From Dysidea avara (lineage: Eukaryota; Porifera; Demospongiae; Dictyoceratida; Dysideidae), in the NCBI RefSeq assembly GCF_963678975.1, contig NC_089275.1, forward strand, positions 30,999,977 through 31,063,976: a stretch of 64,000 nucleotides of DNA, written 5' to 3'. Each line of letters opens with the position of its first letter. Within the stretch, counting starts at the first letter, position 1. Below the pieces are notes generated by a model. It was given only the letters and a program-made list of their open reading frames with translations. It was not told the DNA's origin and searched no databases. Positions 10,729 to 25,000 of the stretch are shown one piece after another. Made by a program: the position numbers and the translations under genes.

Positions 10729-11136
10729 AAGGCTCCGGCTTATTATGCCCAAAATTTTACCTATTATGCTTTTGAGCATTGCTCAATAATTAAGCCTAAG
10801 ATTATACCCTAGAACTGACTGTTTTATTAGAGTATATCAGCCTTTCCTGACTGCTGTATTAGAGTAAGTGACTGCTCTATTAGAGTATCTCAAACTTATT
10901 TCTGTAAAGTGTGAATAGCCAACAAAGAAATGGTTTAATAAGTTATATTACATGTTTTTAAACATGAAATGCACTAATAATACTATTGGCAGTGAATATT
11001 TGCTTTCTTTCAAGTGCACGTATTGCACATTTTAATTAAATTTTCAAATATCGTCCCTATTATGCTGGCATTATGCTTGAGGCTTTTGGTCACCTATTAT
11101 GCTTTAAATTATGCCGGAATACTCGGCAGGTGCCTA
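10729..11136. mobile_element. hAT-like MITE with GCATAAT and CTCTAATAGAG motifs
   Basis: Perfect 8-bp duplications GTTGGTGC (10721-10728 and 11137-11144) flank ends AAGGCTCCGGCTTATTATGC and AATTATGCCGGAATACTC..TGCCTA. It contains three CTCTATTAGAG-type units (10815-10890) and several TTATGC words, as does the hAT-like element ending at 10668. Confidence 0.65.
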
Positions 11137-11149
11137 GTTGGTGCACATA

Positions 11150-11486
11150 CACTGTGAAAAAGGTGGGATATAATATGGTATTTCCAGTGGCTTATTGAAT
11201 ACAAATAAGCCTTAATATAAACCCTGTATTATATTCATGTTATAGTCTAGTATAATGCATACTATACTATTACATATATGGTTTCAGTTTATTTACCACA
11301 TTACCTGAAATAGTTTATATCAAATATAATACCCACACTATACCATCACATATATGGTTTCAGTATGTTTAACACATTAACTGAAGCCTTACATGAGATT
11401 GTTAGTATAATACAGGTTATATCAAGCTTTTTTGTATTCAATAAGCCACTGGAAATACCATCTTATATCCCTCTTTTTTCACAGTG
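11150..11486. mobile_element. Tc1/mariner-like MITE
   Basis: Long inverted ends of about 60 bp begin CACTGTGAAAAAGGTGGGAT and include GTATTTCCAGTGGCTTATTG. TA lies directly at the left flank and one base off at the right. The interior has two ATATATGGTTTCAGT repeats. No transposase. Confidence 0.7.
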
Positions 11487-12019
11487 ATAACCAACCAAAT
11501 ATCAAGGCAACAGTTTTTTTCTATCTAAAGAAATCAAAGTCGGTAAATTGGATGTGTGTGAGACAAATCCGGTCACAATTATGGGGAATAGAAAAATCCA
11601 TAAATTTATATTACTGAAATTAAAGTGTTTCCACAAATTACATTCCCACAAACACCATGACAGTAAAGAAAATTACCTGTAGGTGTAACCAGGCTTTCAA
11701 GGGGTTACTATATTACCAGTAGCAAGAGTCTAGGGACACACCCTGTTACTGAGAAAACTTGAACATTTGAATGGTCTACAACTCACAAATTGCTGTTTGA
11801 ATTAATGTGATACGCTGTAGTTAACTCCTATATATTAGATCCCACTGGAACACAGCTGCATAGCTAGTGGGCCTACACATACAGACAAGAATACATTGAC
11901 AAAAATGGTAAATAATTGAAGCATCGGTTAAATAAATACATGGATATTTATATCAATGTTCTACTTGGCTGTTGTATTAAAGTATAGTTGACTGCTCCTC
12001 ATTTGTGGGCCTTTCCTTA

Positions 12020-12420
12020 GGAGAAAGACATGGATCATATAAGCCCAAAATTAAGGAATTTCCCAAAATCTTCACCTATTACGCTCTTTAGTGTTCCCAT
12101 TATGCTTGCTTTACGCTCCTAGGAGGTTAACAACAACTCTTACTGTAATCTTGGAACATTTCAATCAGTGAATGCTCTATTAGAGTACCTCACTACAAAG
12201 TGATTTCTCTATTAGAGAGGAATGCTACTTGAGTGCTCTATTGCAGCTTAAATTTTAACCGATTGCTCTATTAGGGAGTATCAATCTATTTTCAAAGTAT
12301 TTGGCTTCATATTTTACCAAACATGCTGGAATAGCACTCCAGCATATCATATGTTGTTATGTTGGCATAAATTTTTGTGCTGTACTGCATATCATTGCTC
12401 ACTCAATTATGTGGTGCCAA
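12020..12420. repeat. Degenerate hAT-type remnant with clustered motifs
   Basis: Contains CACCTATTACGCTC, CCATTATGC and four CTCTATTAGAG-like units (12170-12290), like the better preserved elements nearby. Ends and target duplications are not readable. It lies just downstream of LACTBL1-like copy 1. Confidence 0.4.
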
Positions 12421-12728
12421 ACTTAGTGTGTTAGGTTCCTGCTGAAACCTTAGATATCCAAATTCCAATCCTGAAATCCTTGAAATTCTTCCTCCCAATT
12501 CCCTGTGATATTGCATGTGCAATTACATCAGGTAAGAGATCATATAGTAAGTTATCACAATAGCAGCTGGAAAAAATTATCAACTGACATACATTCATAT
12601 CTGTATACAAAAATGTTTATAGTTTCTACTAAAACAACAATACAAATATAAGCAATTGCAAACTAATACTCTAATGTTCTGCAGCTACACAAATGTTTGC
12701 AGTTATGTGGTAAATAGCAAATTTAATC

Positions 12729-13061
12729 TTATGGATTTCTAGTCATTTTACACTGTAAAATTGGAAAATAGAATCCAGGAGATATCTTACTGCTGCTTGG
12801 TTGATCAAAATACAGCCACGCATTATTTAGTGCAAGAGCTTCACCAAACAAGCAGTCCATTTGACTGGTAACAAAATGCACTTGTAATTCCAATTCACTG
12901 TAATACTTCAAGCTTGCTTTATAGAATAATTTAGTGCTTCCAGTTCCAAAGCTGATGTCAGCATAAAGAGTCTTACTGATAGTGTATATGTTAACAAAAA
13001 TGGCAGCAAATGGACAGCTGAAGTTTCCTGTGTATGTTGTGGGAGTAGGAGGATATGGGAT
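12729..13061 (-). CDS. LACTBL1-like: Copy 1 exon 11: C-terminal domain and stop
   Basis: 110 codons plus stop after acceptor TTATTACAG. Starts IPYPPTPTTYTGNFSC; ends SPGFYFPILQCKMTRNP. Alternating hydrophobic residues suggest beta-strands. The whole C-terminal domain is on one exon. Confidence 0.9.
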   Translation of the reverse strand: MPYPPTPTTYTGNFSCPFAAIFVNIYTISKTLYADISFGTGSTKLFYKASLKYYSELELQVHFVTSQMDCLFGEALALNNAWLYFDQPSSSKISPGFYFPILQCKMTRNP

Positions 13062-16000
13062 CTGTAATAAAGTAATGGAACATCTTAAATGTAGCCACAA
13101 TACGTAGTCCATGATACTGTATTTTACTGTACAAGTGTATGGCATATACTGTAATTTGCTTTTTTTTGTTGTAAAATAATTTTTGTATGCAAAATTTGTA
13201 CGGAATTTTCTTGTACAAAATTTTTTATACAAGATCGAACTACTTTAATAGAGCAGTCATTCACATAAATCATACGAAAATATTTTTACAACAAAAAATT
13301 TTTGCATGAAAATAAAGCTAATTATGGTACAACTCTCTTGGCTAATATGGTTGTACTTTAGATGTAATAACCCACATTGAATCATGTTTATCACAGAGTA
13401 GGAATTTTTTGTTTGCTTCACTGCATCTTTAAGTCTGTATGATAGAGTAAGTGAATAAATCTAGACACCAGTTCCAATCCTATATAAGTGGTTAATCAGT
13501 ACCTACGTACCATGCTAGTTAAGCTTTTGAAACTTTCTAGTTTCATCGTCCCTAACAACTGTATGGATTGATTATCAATGATCTTTCATTAGAACTTGGT
13601 ATAAAACTGGTCTTTAAACTCCACTGATCATATTTCCAATACATACAACACTCCAAAAGAAATCAAACCATGGAGCTGTGGAAATATTTTTACCTATTGT
13701 ACCGCCAGGTAAAATTTTGATCACTTACCATACTGTTTGGGGAGTTATTTGCTCTAATAGGGCCTACAATGTACAATGAAGTTGATAGCAATGTGTCCCT
13801 GCTAAAAAATCCTGTACAAGTACTGTACAAGTACTTTTACTAGGTTTTAAGCAAGGTGAAATACTCAAATTTCATTGGCTACTTACAAGCATCTAAATTC
13901 TGTAGATCCAATGTTTATGTCTCAATTCTGGGGCAGTACAAAATATGGAAATTATGCATCTGTAACAATGGCAACGCATGGGCATTTACTGGATAACAAG
14001 TTTCGTTACAAGTTACAGGGAGGTGTATATTGGGCTAGTTTCTACAACTTTCTCATGTCACAAGCAGCTGTGAAGGTACAACAATGAGCTGTGGTCTAAA
14101 TTAGTTAGACATCGAAACACAGGAGAAACCCTCAGGTTTCTACATTGAAACACAGGGTTCTACAAATCTAGAAACCCTCAGTCCCTGTGATAACGCCATC
14201 ACTTCGCTTGTGTGCCAAAACACAGGGTCTTTCAGGTTTCTAAATTCCATAGAACCATGTGTTTCGATGTCTAACTATTATATAAACACTATATATAGTA
14301 TGACAAATGTCCAACTTTCAGAATTAGTTATGCTACCTTTCCTTTCACACTAATTTATTTATTAGAAGCCACAAGCCTTTTGTGGTTACTTATTGGCTTC
14401 TTACAATTAACGTGGGCTACTGGGTAGCCACCACCTTAACTTTAAACTACAGTATCTTACAGTATGTTGTTAATGGGACTGAACACTTTAATCAGGGTAT
14501 ATACTGTATTATTAGTGGTATGTTCAGGTTTACTTATTTTGTGATAAAGGGGTAAAAAAAATGACTAAAAGAAAAGTGGTTTTTCTTGAGATATTCCAGC
14601 TAACTTGATTAGTGATGACAAGAAAAGTGTGAAGAGCAGACATGTACAGTTTGGCTCCACTACAAGTTTGGGAATAAGCTGTACTCAACCATACACTTTT
14701 GATTAAAATTATGATTGGTCATTTATATAGCTAGTGGGTCCAAGCTGTACTACAAATAAGCTAAATTTTATGAACTTCATCCACAGTTTTTAATAGGCCC
14801 AAGCTTATTATGCTTTTGAGAAATGCTCCAAATTTTCCCTATTATGCTCCAATTATACCCAGCATGCCTCAAATATGTGTGCTCTTAGAAATTGTATCTT
14901 GATTACTTTATTAGAGTATCTCAATACACCTGTGAACATTTTTTTAGGATATTCCAACAAGCCGTGACTATAGTATCAATCTTCAGCCACTCTCCCCTTA
15001 ACAAGAAACTGTAAATCTGACTCTTTTTGGTGTTTATTAGACTATTCCAATCTGCATCACACAAAATATGCAAAGTTTTACCTTCTCTGATATGCAATTA
15101 ATGGACAAATATGGTGCCAATGATAAAGTTGTATAGCTATACGTATATGCATGTGTGGAAATAATACATTAGACTAGATGTAATGTTGTGTATTATTGGG
15201 ATTATGAATAAAATAAAAGAACAACATCCAAACATTCATAATGTATAAATAATTTCAAGTTGCTAATGGTTAGAGATCCACCAATTATGCCAGGAATAAT
15301 ACAGTTCTATAGGTACAGTACATACCGGTATAGTTGGAAATAAGGAATAATAAATTATTCTGGAATATTTACAAAATTCTGAGGATATATAATTTACAAC
15401 TAAAATTCATGAAGTTTACTTGCATTATATCGGTAAGTGTTCTTAAAAGCACAATGGTGAATCCAGCAGGGGGCATTTGGGGAAAATCCCCCTCTCCCTT
15501 GTGGAGGAGCCATGCTCTTTTGATTGAAATACTAAACCTTGTCAGGACAAAATCAATTTATAACTCATGAAAATATGCATACAAGTACACAATAATACTG
15601 AACTTTTCAACTAGAGTAGGGATCCGGACCATAACACATCAATATAAAGTACTGAAATAAGCTGGAATAGCGCATGATATTAAATCACAGTAAAAACAAT
15701 AAGAAGTGTTATATCCCAACTGTGCTCAAGATACCGTAACGGAAATGCACAGTAGGGATATAAAACTTCTTATTGTTTTACTGTGATTTAATATCATGCA
15801 CTATTCCAGCTTGTTTCAGTAATTTTTATCAATGTGCTATGGTCCCTACTGTAGTTGAAAATTCCAAATTTTTGGTGTACTTGTTTGTTAACTTTTTTGT
15901 AAATAGTAATTATTATGACTGGTGAACCCAAGCAATCATTCCACATCAAAACAAAGAAATGGCACCGCAAGCCCTAGCTATAGACATCAATTATAGTCTG

Positions 16001-19000
16001 AAAAGTGAAGTATCCATTATGCTTTGTTGTAGGCTACAGTATGTTGAACTCTTTACATAGCAGTATGAGTCAAGAACTGTTCGAAAAGCACCTCTGCAAT
16101 CAAAGTAGCCACTTTGAAAAATATGGACAATTTCCGTTATGAAAGGAAGCCATCATGTGCTACCACCAAACCAACACTTCTTGCTGTCAGCAAAGATGAA
16201 TGGGACACAAAGGAGGACACTGGTAAGTCATGCATATTAAGTACTGCGGTATGCCAAAAGGCACCTGTCAGGCCAAAGCTACGTCGAACAGTGAAAACAT
16301 CAAACCTGTAACCTTAGCTGTTGTCAAGTTACGCTTGTCTGAAGGCATCGGTCAGTCAGTCAGTTACTCAGTCAGTTAGTAGAAAATTCTGTTAAATAGT
16401 TTTTTAAAAATCCATATCAACTTTTTGAAAGCATTTCGGGCCAATCTGAAGGTTTGTTTGGGCTTAGTTTTACCTAATGAATATTGCCTCACCATCTTCT
16501 GGGAAAAGTGAGGCTGATTTTTGGGTGATATTTTTCATGGGCCACACCTACTCCTTTGTGGTCTCTACTATACAATACTAACATACTGTATGATATCACT
16601 ACCATATATTGCAAACTGACTCACTTGAAACCAAAGTCAAACCACCTGTCAAGCAACCTGTCATTTGGCACCTTTCAGGTGTACTAAGCACCTCTAATTA
16701 ATTATCATTTCTGGTGTATAAGACATGCACAGCCTTGTAAACAGTTATAAAGACTTCACAACTATCTGGAAAGCCATTGCACTTGCTAAGTGGTTCCTGC
16801 TCAAAAATAAAGCAACTAACAAGAGAGTTTCCTTTTCCCACCCACCCCTATAACTTAGCCTTTTTGTGCCCTCCCCTTGCCAGCTCCTGGAGCCGCCCTT
16901 GCACCATGAAACACTGCTAGCATTAAAACATCGAGATGCTCTATTAGAGCAAACACTAACAGTCACCCAGTACTATATTTGCGATTGCTTACAGTGTCTC
17001 AATCTTTTTCTTCAGTTTTATGCTTGTTTATTTACTACAGCAGTAAATGCTAATGCAGTACACAACTGAATTATATAGCATCACCCCTAGGAATACTTTT
17101 AGGAGAAATATATGCTAGCAAAAGTAGTCAGAGAGGAACAGAATATAATATTACTTGTATTAATTTTGTTTATTTAGAACTTGCCACATATAAAGGAAAA
17201 CAAGTGATTATATCACTGACGTACTGCTACATATTACCTTTCTAACTGCATTGGAAACCATGAAATTATGGAACACTGGTATTACTGCATTGTAAGCAGC
17301 TATCATTGTGCTTTCCAGGTTGACACTACCACTAACCAAAACACTCATCCCTACAATAGTGTAAAACAACAGTGTGATAATAGTTACATAGTGTATATTC
17401 ATCATTTAGCTACTATACCCAAAAACTCTATGATTGTTATATGCATTTAATAATGTGCAAACTTATGACTTCAGGCATTAAATTTCTATGTAAAACTATA
17501 TCTCACAGGTATTTTCCAATAACAATAACTAATCACTGTGTCACCTAATGTTTCTTACTTCTCTACTCACAATCTGGCTAAATCTTGTTACATTTGCTTT
17601 TAGAGCACTTTTAAAATACAACTGTACAAAACCATTTTCTGTTAGGGCACTGAAATAACTGGAAAAATGTTAGTAATTTAGTCAGCCTTACTCAGTATTA
17701 CAAATATGAAATGTGTGTCTTTTGTATAGTATAGCCCATACAGGACCCCCAGTGAGCTTGCCATTACCACCTAGACCTGTCTACACCCTAGTGGTGCCTC
17801 AGTGTATTATGATGATTAATTTAGTCCACAGCTAAATAATCTAATAATGTTTATATGTGACTGGATTTTGGAAAAACGATCCAAATGGCACATTAGAAGT
17901 TTCGAGATAAACGGTTTTAAAGAATTCAAGCCAGCATAACTCTCCAAGGATAGCAAGCACGCATATGAAACTTACATTAAAGATGCATCAATCTGTTACC
18001 TTTCAGACCACTTCCAAAACTTGTAGCTGCTTGTAGAGTTTCCTGCCAAATAAGATAGAAAATCTGAGCTGTTGGACAAGCGAAGTAGTATCACGAGTGC
18101 TCACAAAGGGGTGGAGGGTGGGGGGTAGCGGGATGGGAAAGGGTTAGACCTCACAATGGAGGCAGACCACGATTGGAGTCCAGAGACGAGATTACAGGGC
18201 TGTGCTGGCTCCTTAGTGGTTGATATGTAGCAAAATCCTCAGAAAAAATGTCTGGCCTACATTATCAGGCTGTCCACCAGTAAACCACTGATTCTTGCCA
18301 AGCCAGGTCCTGCACAAAGCCTAAAACCGCCATTCGAGCTCTACACACACCCCAGAAAAGACGTCTGTTGAAACCAGCCTCAAGTAGTTTGAGTGGTACT
18401 GAGTGTCAAAACTACTAGTACGATAGTGTAGCTATCCACTGGTGGTGTTAGTTTGATTTTGCCTGATGTGCGATTTGGATCGGTTTTGTAAAATCTGGTC
18501 ACATATTAAATACATAATTATACATACCAAGTCCCAAATCAGGTATATATCCAAACATGGACGAATATCCAGGAAGATTCCCTCCTTTTCCACGTACAAG
18601 ATATGTGTCTATGAAATTCATCTCCCATGGAGTACCAAACAATGTTTTGCCATCATAGTTCAAAAACACTGCATAAAAATATTAAACCTACATACATATT
18701 GTACTGTACATACGGAGGTAGCAAGTAATGGAAATAGAGATACTGTGGTAGTATAGTCATAAGCTGTTGCAACTAAATAATGACATCATCTAACAAAACA
18801 GTTAGTGTATAAATAAATATCCAAACCAAACAGCAACATCATACAGTACAATAGTACTGTATAGCAAGGATGATGAAGGTTTTCTGTGATAAAATATCAC
18901 CCAAAAATCTGCCTCAGTATTCCCTCACAACAACATGACAGTATTGGTTGCCCTAAATGGGTAAAATCAAGCTCAAAATTTACTTCATATTGACCTGAAA

Positions 19001-22000
19001 TGTTTGTCAAGTTACTAATATCTTTTAATGAAATTTTCTACTACTTGCCTGCTTGCCTAACTGATGCATCTAGCATAGCAGAAAAGTGGCTACAGCTACA
19101 GTGTTACTTCTTTCATAGAATGCTTCAAATTCACTTAAGAAGAAATCTTTGGAATATTGATAGCCTTGATACAATACATGCACTGTTGTTTTACATTTAT
19201 CCTTCCTTACCATAGCACAATGTGGTTTCATCTCTGGGCATGCATGTCATCATTACACCAACATATTGGAATACACTTGTTCAGCCAGTGAGCTTTGAGA
19301 ATGTACAGTAACTGATTATCATATACATAGGCCATTTGTAAACTTTGTTTGAGTGGCTTAGTTGTAGTGTAGCAAAATTGCTGTTGTATTTGTGGTTGAT
19401 AAACCACATACAGTAGTGATTTTTTTTTCCATACATTAGTTCCAATAGTAGCAGTGCAATTAATCCCGAATTGCATGGTATTGCACTGTTAATCTGACGG
19501 CGTGATGTAATTCTATCGACAAGTGGTGTTGTCACAGTAATAGATGCCCCATTTTATAGCAATAACAGATGAGGAATAATTGTACTTGTAACAGCCAAAA
19601 TTGCACTCGGTTTTGCCTCAGGTAATTTTACTGTACAATTATTCTCTAATTGCACTCAAATGTGAGTGATTACCTATACTACTCAAATCCAACCATAGTT
19701 ACCATACAGATTTAAAGGTACTATACAATGAACAAATGAACATATGTGTAATCACCTGGTAGTCCCATTTCTTTTATTAAACTAGCTGGTAGAATGTCAG
19801 TGGTAGGTTTAGAAGAGCCATATGCAGAGTTAAAATAAGTTGAAAGCTAAATGTTTATGAAAAGCACATAACAGTAAAAAAGTATATCTGTACTCTATAG
19901 AAAGGTATATGCACATGTCCTATATAAGTACATACATTGAAATTTTTGCAACTTGTATAGTGAGACCTTTTTAATAGGGCCACCTATGGGACCCATGATA
20001 TGTGACCCTATTACTGAGGAGGCCCTATTACCACAAACCTCATTAATGTGATCATAAACCAAAATGGCCTTATTGAAGTTTTTAACAAACCAGCAACTGC
20101 CTAGCTGCTGTAACAGCAATGTGCAATTGATCTAAACACACTATGTAGAGTTTATCACAGAGAAAGGTAGGAACAGGGCTGCAGCCCAGAGATTTTGAGT
20201 GGTCTGGCCAGCCATGGACTGCAATGGAGGTCATAGTCATATACACTACCTTTTTTATTGACTGGATGCAATTTTTTAGAATATCTGCTTTCATGTGATA
20301 CTCAATTCAACTACATGTGATAACTATGCACAGCATGCCAAGCTAAGGGGGTCTGGGTGCATGCTCCCCCAGGGAAATTTTTGAAAATAGATTAGGGCTC
20401 AAATGAATATTCTATTATTTGAATATTCGGAGAATATTCAAATATCATTTCTGGTATTCGAATATTCGGTTCAAAAGAAATATATAAAATCACTGCGTAG
20501 AGTACATGGAAATTCTTGATTCTACATAAGCATATCTATGACATAAGTGATCAAATCATTTTGATTCTGATTTGTATTAAATATTAAAGAGACATCTTGT
20601 ACAACAGGATTATTGATATCCCATCCATACCAATTAATGCTGAAAAAGAATATTCGAATATTCGGTAGTTGTGAATAAAGAATATTCGAATAGCAAAAAC
20701 CACTATTTGTTTGAGCCCTAAAATAGATGCTCTGAAATGGCATCTAGAAGCTATTTTACTTGCAAGGCCTCTTCTCCTTTTTGTTAACATCAAGGATTAT
20801 CCTGGTATTTTTGTACTACAATACCAGTTAATTCAATTTCATATCTAAAATTTTACTTGCACAATTTTAGTGAAAGCTTAGTTCTTTGAGATACAGAAGC
20901 CATTAAGATTTCATTAAGATTGTAATTGCTAATGCACTGTATGATCAATTAGCTCAATGCAATGACATGCAGATGACTCACTGGAACTTTTGAGTGATTG
21001 GAAGACAATTAACATACATGTATAATGGCTTAAACTAAGTAGAACAGTAGCTATAATTTACCAAACGCTCTATTAGAGTATTGCGATGACTGTTCTATTA
21101 GAGTATTGCGATGACTGCTCTATTAGAGTATGTTGACAGTTTTACAATTCAAGTAGCTGAAAAGTTGTTACTCCAGCATTACTGATGGTGCATGAATGGT
21201 AGCTGAAAAGTGGTTATTCCAGCATTACTTGGTTGGAAAAACATGAAGTACGTGTATACTGCCAGAATAATGGGTACTGCTTTCAGTAGTTAAAATATGC
21301 ACTTAAGAGCAGCAACTTTTGCAGGATACCTTGACTGCCTGCTCAGCTGGCCTCTTTACTGAGGGAACATTGTATTAGTTTTACTGGTTTGGTCTTGTGG
21401 TATGTGGCCACTGGCTTTAATAATGAGGTGGCCCTATTAACGAAAATGCAATATAATGGAAAATAAATTTGGACTTGCTGGACCGGACCACTACAGTGAG
21501 GTGGCCTCATTACTGAGGTCTCATTACTGAGGTGGCCACTAAGTGAGGTTTCACTGTATTGTACTATTGCAAATTATATAGTGCATACTGTACATAGTTT
21601 TCATTAGAATTTTATTACAAGAGTCAGTGTTGTGAAAAATCTTTATCATACAGTACCGTAGTACTCTATAGTAGGGACCACAAAGGTGTGGGGGGTGGCC
21701 CATGAAAAAACATTACCCAAAACCAACCTCACTCCTTCCAGATAATGATGAGGTAGTATTGGTTAGGTAAAACTAAGTCCAAACAAGCCTTCAGGTCAAC
21801 CTACAATGCTTTCAACAAGTTGCTACGGAATTTAAAAAAAAATGTATTTAACAGAATTTTCTACTGACTGACTGAGTAACTGACTGACTAGCTGACTGAC
21901 TGATGCCTTCAGACAAGTGTAACTCTATAACGGCTAAGGCTACGGGCTTGATTTTTTCACTGTTCGACATCGCTTCAACCTAAGAGTTGTCTTTTGGCAT

Positions 22001-25000
22001 ACCGCAGTAAGTACAATGCATTCTTCATGGACTTACCAGTATGAGTCCCATTCACCTTTACTGACAGGTTTCAAAGCTCTAACAGGTATTTTGCCGTGAT
22101 TGCAATGATTTTTCTCTCCCAGCTGTTGGTAGCATGCACCAAGAAAATATTATGCTAGATTACAAGCACAGGTGCGCATTGGAAAATAGAGAAGTAAGCA
22201 GGGGTCAAAATTTTGACAAGAAACGCTCAAGTCTCAAGTCAAAGACAATAAACACTACTAGTCAAGGGTCAAGGTAAATTTTTCCCTGGTTAAGACTTTG
22301 ACCACGGTTGCAGATCTACCTGTAGTGTGTGCTGACACGAAACCCCCTTGCTCCAACCATTGTACTGCTTCGCATCATTTAGATGGGTGTAGCTGAAGTG
22401 TCTGATATTCATTGTTAAGTGGTGCAGCTCTCTATCCTTGGTTAGCCTAATTTATTGGCAAGCAAGTGTGTGGTATACAGATACTGACTCAGCCCAACAG
22501 TTGGGGCATTACTATTCAGTGGACTGGAGCACTGGACTGGACTGGACTGGACTGGAACACTGGACTAGACTACTAAGACTAACATATTTTTGGTTTTTGC
22601 ACATTCCTTGGTTGGATTTGTGGAATCTTGCTAGTAAGCACCCTTAGAGCACCTTCAAAATGCTGAAGACAAGCAGTGGAATATGTGAAAACTGTATTTC
22701 ACTATACCATTCATTATGCCTCTGTACAGCACTTACTCCTTACTCTGGTGTGTAGTAATGCTGCAGGCATTGCAGGGAATGTGACAGCAATAGTTAATCA
22801 GCGATCAACTTTCCAGTAGACAATATCCTTCGAGATATCCTGAGGAGCAAGCTAGTCTTACTAGTCTCGCTGCCAGACTTCTGTTTCAGCTTATCAATTA
22901 AAGATTATAAGTGCCCGTGCTGAAAAATCTCTAATTGGTAAGTCCCTGGACTGAACTAGAGGTCTGGCCATTCAAGACTAGCTTGTTCCTCAAGCTTGCT
23001 CTAAGGATATCTTGAAGGTTATTGTCTACCAGCAAGTTGATCGCTGGTTAACTATTGCTATATTCCCTGCACTGCCTGTAGCATTACTAAACAGCAGGGT
23101 AAGGAATAAGAGGCATAATGAACAGTAGTGGAATTATTAAGAGTCAGACAGTTTTTACATTTTCTACTGTCCATCTTCAGGGGCTGCAGGTGCCCTAAGG
23201 GTGCTTACTAGCAAGATCCCATAAATCTAACCATAGAATGTGCAAAAAAACAAAAATATGTCAGTCCAGTAGATCAGTCCAGTGTTCCAGTCTAGTAGTC
23301 CAGTTCACTGAATAGTGACGCCCCAGCAGTTGTACTGCTTCTCATTAATTTAGACGAGTGGAGTGTTGTGTGGTTATTCCTTCCAGAGCGATTTACCTCA
23401 TTGTCAGATATTGATGTATTAGCTTTGTATTGTGTTAGTCTGGTGTTTGGTTTCATTTGAAGTCTTTGAACTAATTAGTGGCCAGACTGTGTGGCCAAGA
23501 GGAGGTACTTAGTCATGCTACAATTATTTGTGAACAAGTTTACAACTGATTTATAACACTGGCGGCAGCCTTTGATCTGTCCTTGTACCATATTACAAGA
23601 AGGGTTATATTCCTACTGTGCATTTCCGTTATGGTATTTTGAGCACAGTAGGCATGTAACATTCTTACTGTTTTACTGTGATTTAATATCATGCACTACT
23701 CCAGCTTATTTCTGCACTTCTTATCAATGTGCTATGGTTCCTACTCTAGTTCAAAATTCCAAAATTCTTTGTGAACTTGTACCATAAAATTATTGTGATT
23801 TGCTGTTACAGAGTAACAAATAGGATAAGTAGCTATAAAAAATGTTGTTTCAATGAAATAGCATGAATTATAGCTAAGGTGTACATGTGAGATGTAATTA
23901 TTGTAACCAGATTTTTTCAAATAATCTTAAATGACAAATATTTTCATGCTGATGCTGTGCAGAGTTTACTTTACTTAGACAATGGTATGCAGCATTTCGT
24001 TTGATGTGTGGAGGTCTCTCATTTGCGAAGAAACCTGGTATCAGGTGTCTTAACCAGTAAGACACCTGACAGTTGTTTACAACCACAATGTGGCCTACAG
24101 TAATGAAATTAGCCTTTTGTGGACAATTAGTATTTCACACATCAATAAACACCAAGCGATTGCGAGCAGATTATTGCAAAGAAATTACACTCAGGTACGC
24201 TGTTATCGTGGGTAGCTCAGCAGATTTATAGACCATTGTGGTACAAGCCATTAATTCAGTTTGTGGCCTTCGCCATATTAAAGCACGCTCTGTAGACCAT
24301 GCAAGACAGCCATGTTGGCACTGGCTATTCCCATTTGCTGCCATTCACACGTATCTATAATGCCTCAAACATACTTTTTATCGACTTTACAATCCTTCAG
24401 TTATTCGCGCTTCATGGCTTGCGCGTGAGCTTGCGCGACCTCACATCTTTTGCTCGCTGAAATACCCTAGGTGTTTACAATGGGAACTCTCTACATTAAC
24501 TCACTGCTTCTACGCCATTGTCTAAAACACTTAGACACTCTCAATAGGCGTCTTCGAGGATTTAAAAACCATCGGTGACGTCAATAATTACCTCGGCGCA
24601 ATCCTCGAAGACACCTATTGCGAGTGTCTAACTATTACAAACAAATCTGCTGGAGGTGTCTTATTGGTAAGACACCTGGTTTAATAAAACACTTGCTTAC
24701 ATCATGATGAGACAGACCCATAGTAATGCAATTATCATCTTGTGGACAATAAGTTTTTCTTTTTTAACTCATCAGTAAACACAAAGCAAAACAGTGGAGA
24801 AATCACAGCCAGGTGATCCTTTGCTCTTGTTTCCTGTAGTTATTTAAGGGAATCAAACGGTCATTGTGATTGCTTAATACAGGACTTAAAGAATCCTATT
24901 CATTTCTTTGTACTGTAGCTTATGCCATAACAAACATTGTTCAGTAGACCTATGTTGGCATTGGCCCTTTACAACTGCTGCCATTCTCAAGCACCTGCCC

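Noticed and set aside
12729..13232. 167-codon minus-strand frame as a single coding unit
   Set aside because: Only 12729-13061 is exon; the upstream part is intron 10 and a MITE. The acceptor TTATTACAG and the match to copies 2 and 3 fix the boundary.
16114..16311. 65-codon frame with gene-like composition
   Set aside because: It is part of dispersed repeat R1, and other copies of the repeat do not keep the frame open.
22438..22647. 69-codon frame rich in Trp, Thr and Leu
   Set aside because: It translates the tandem GGACT words of a MULE-like arm.
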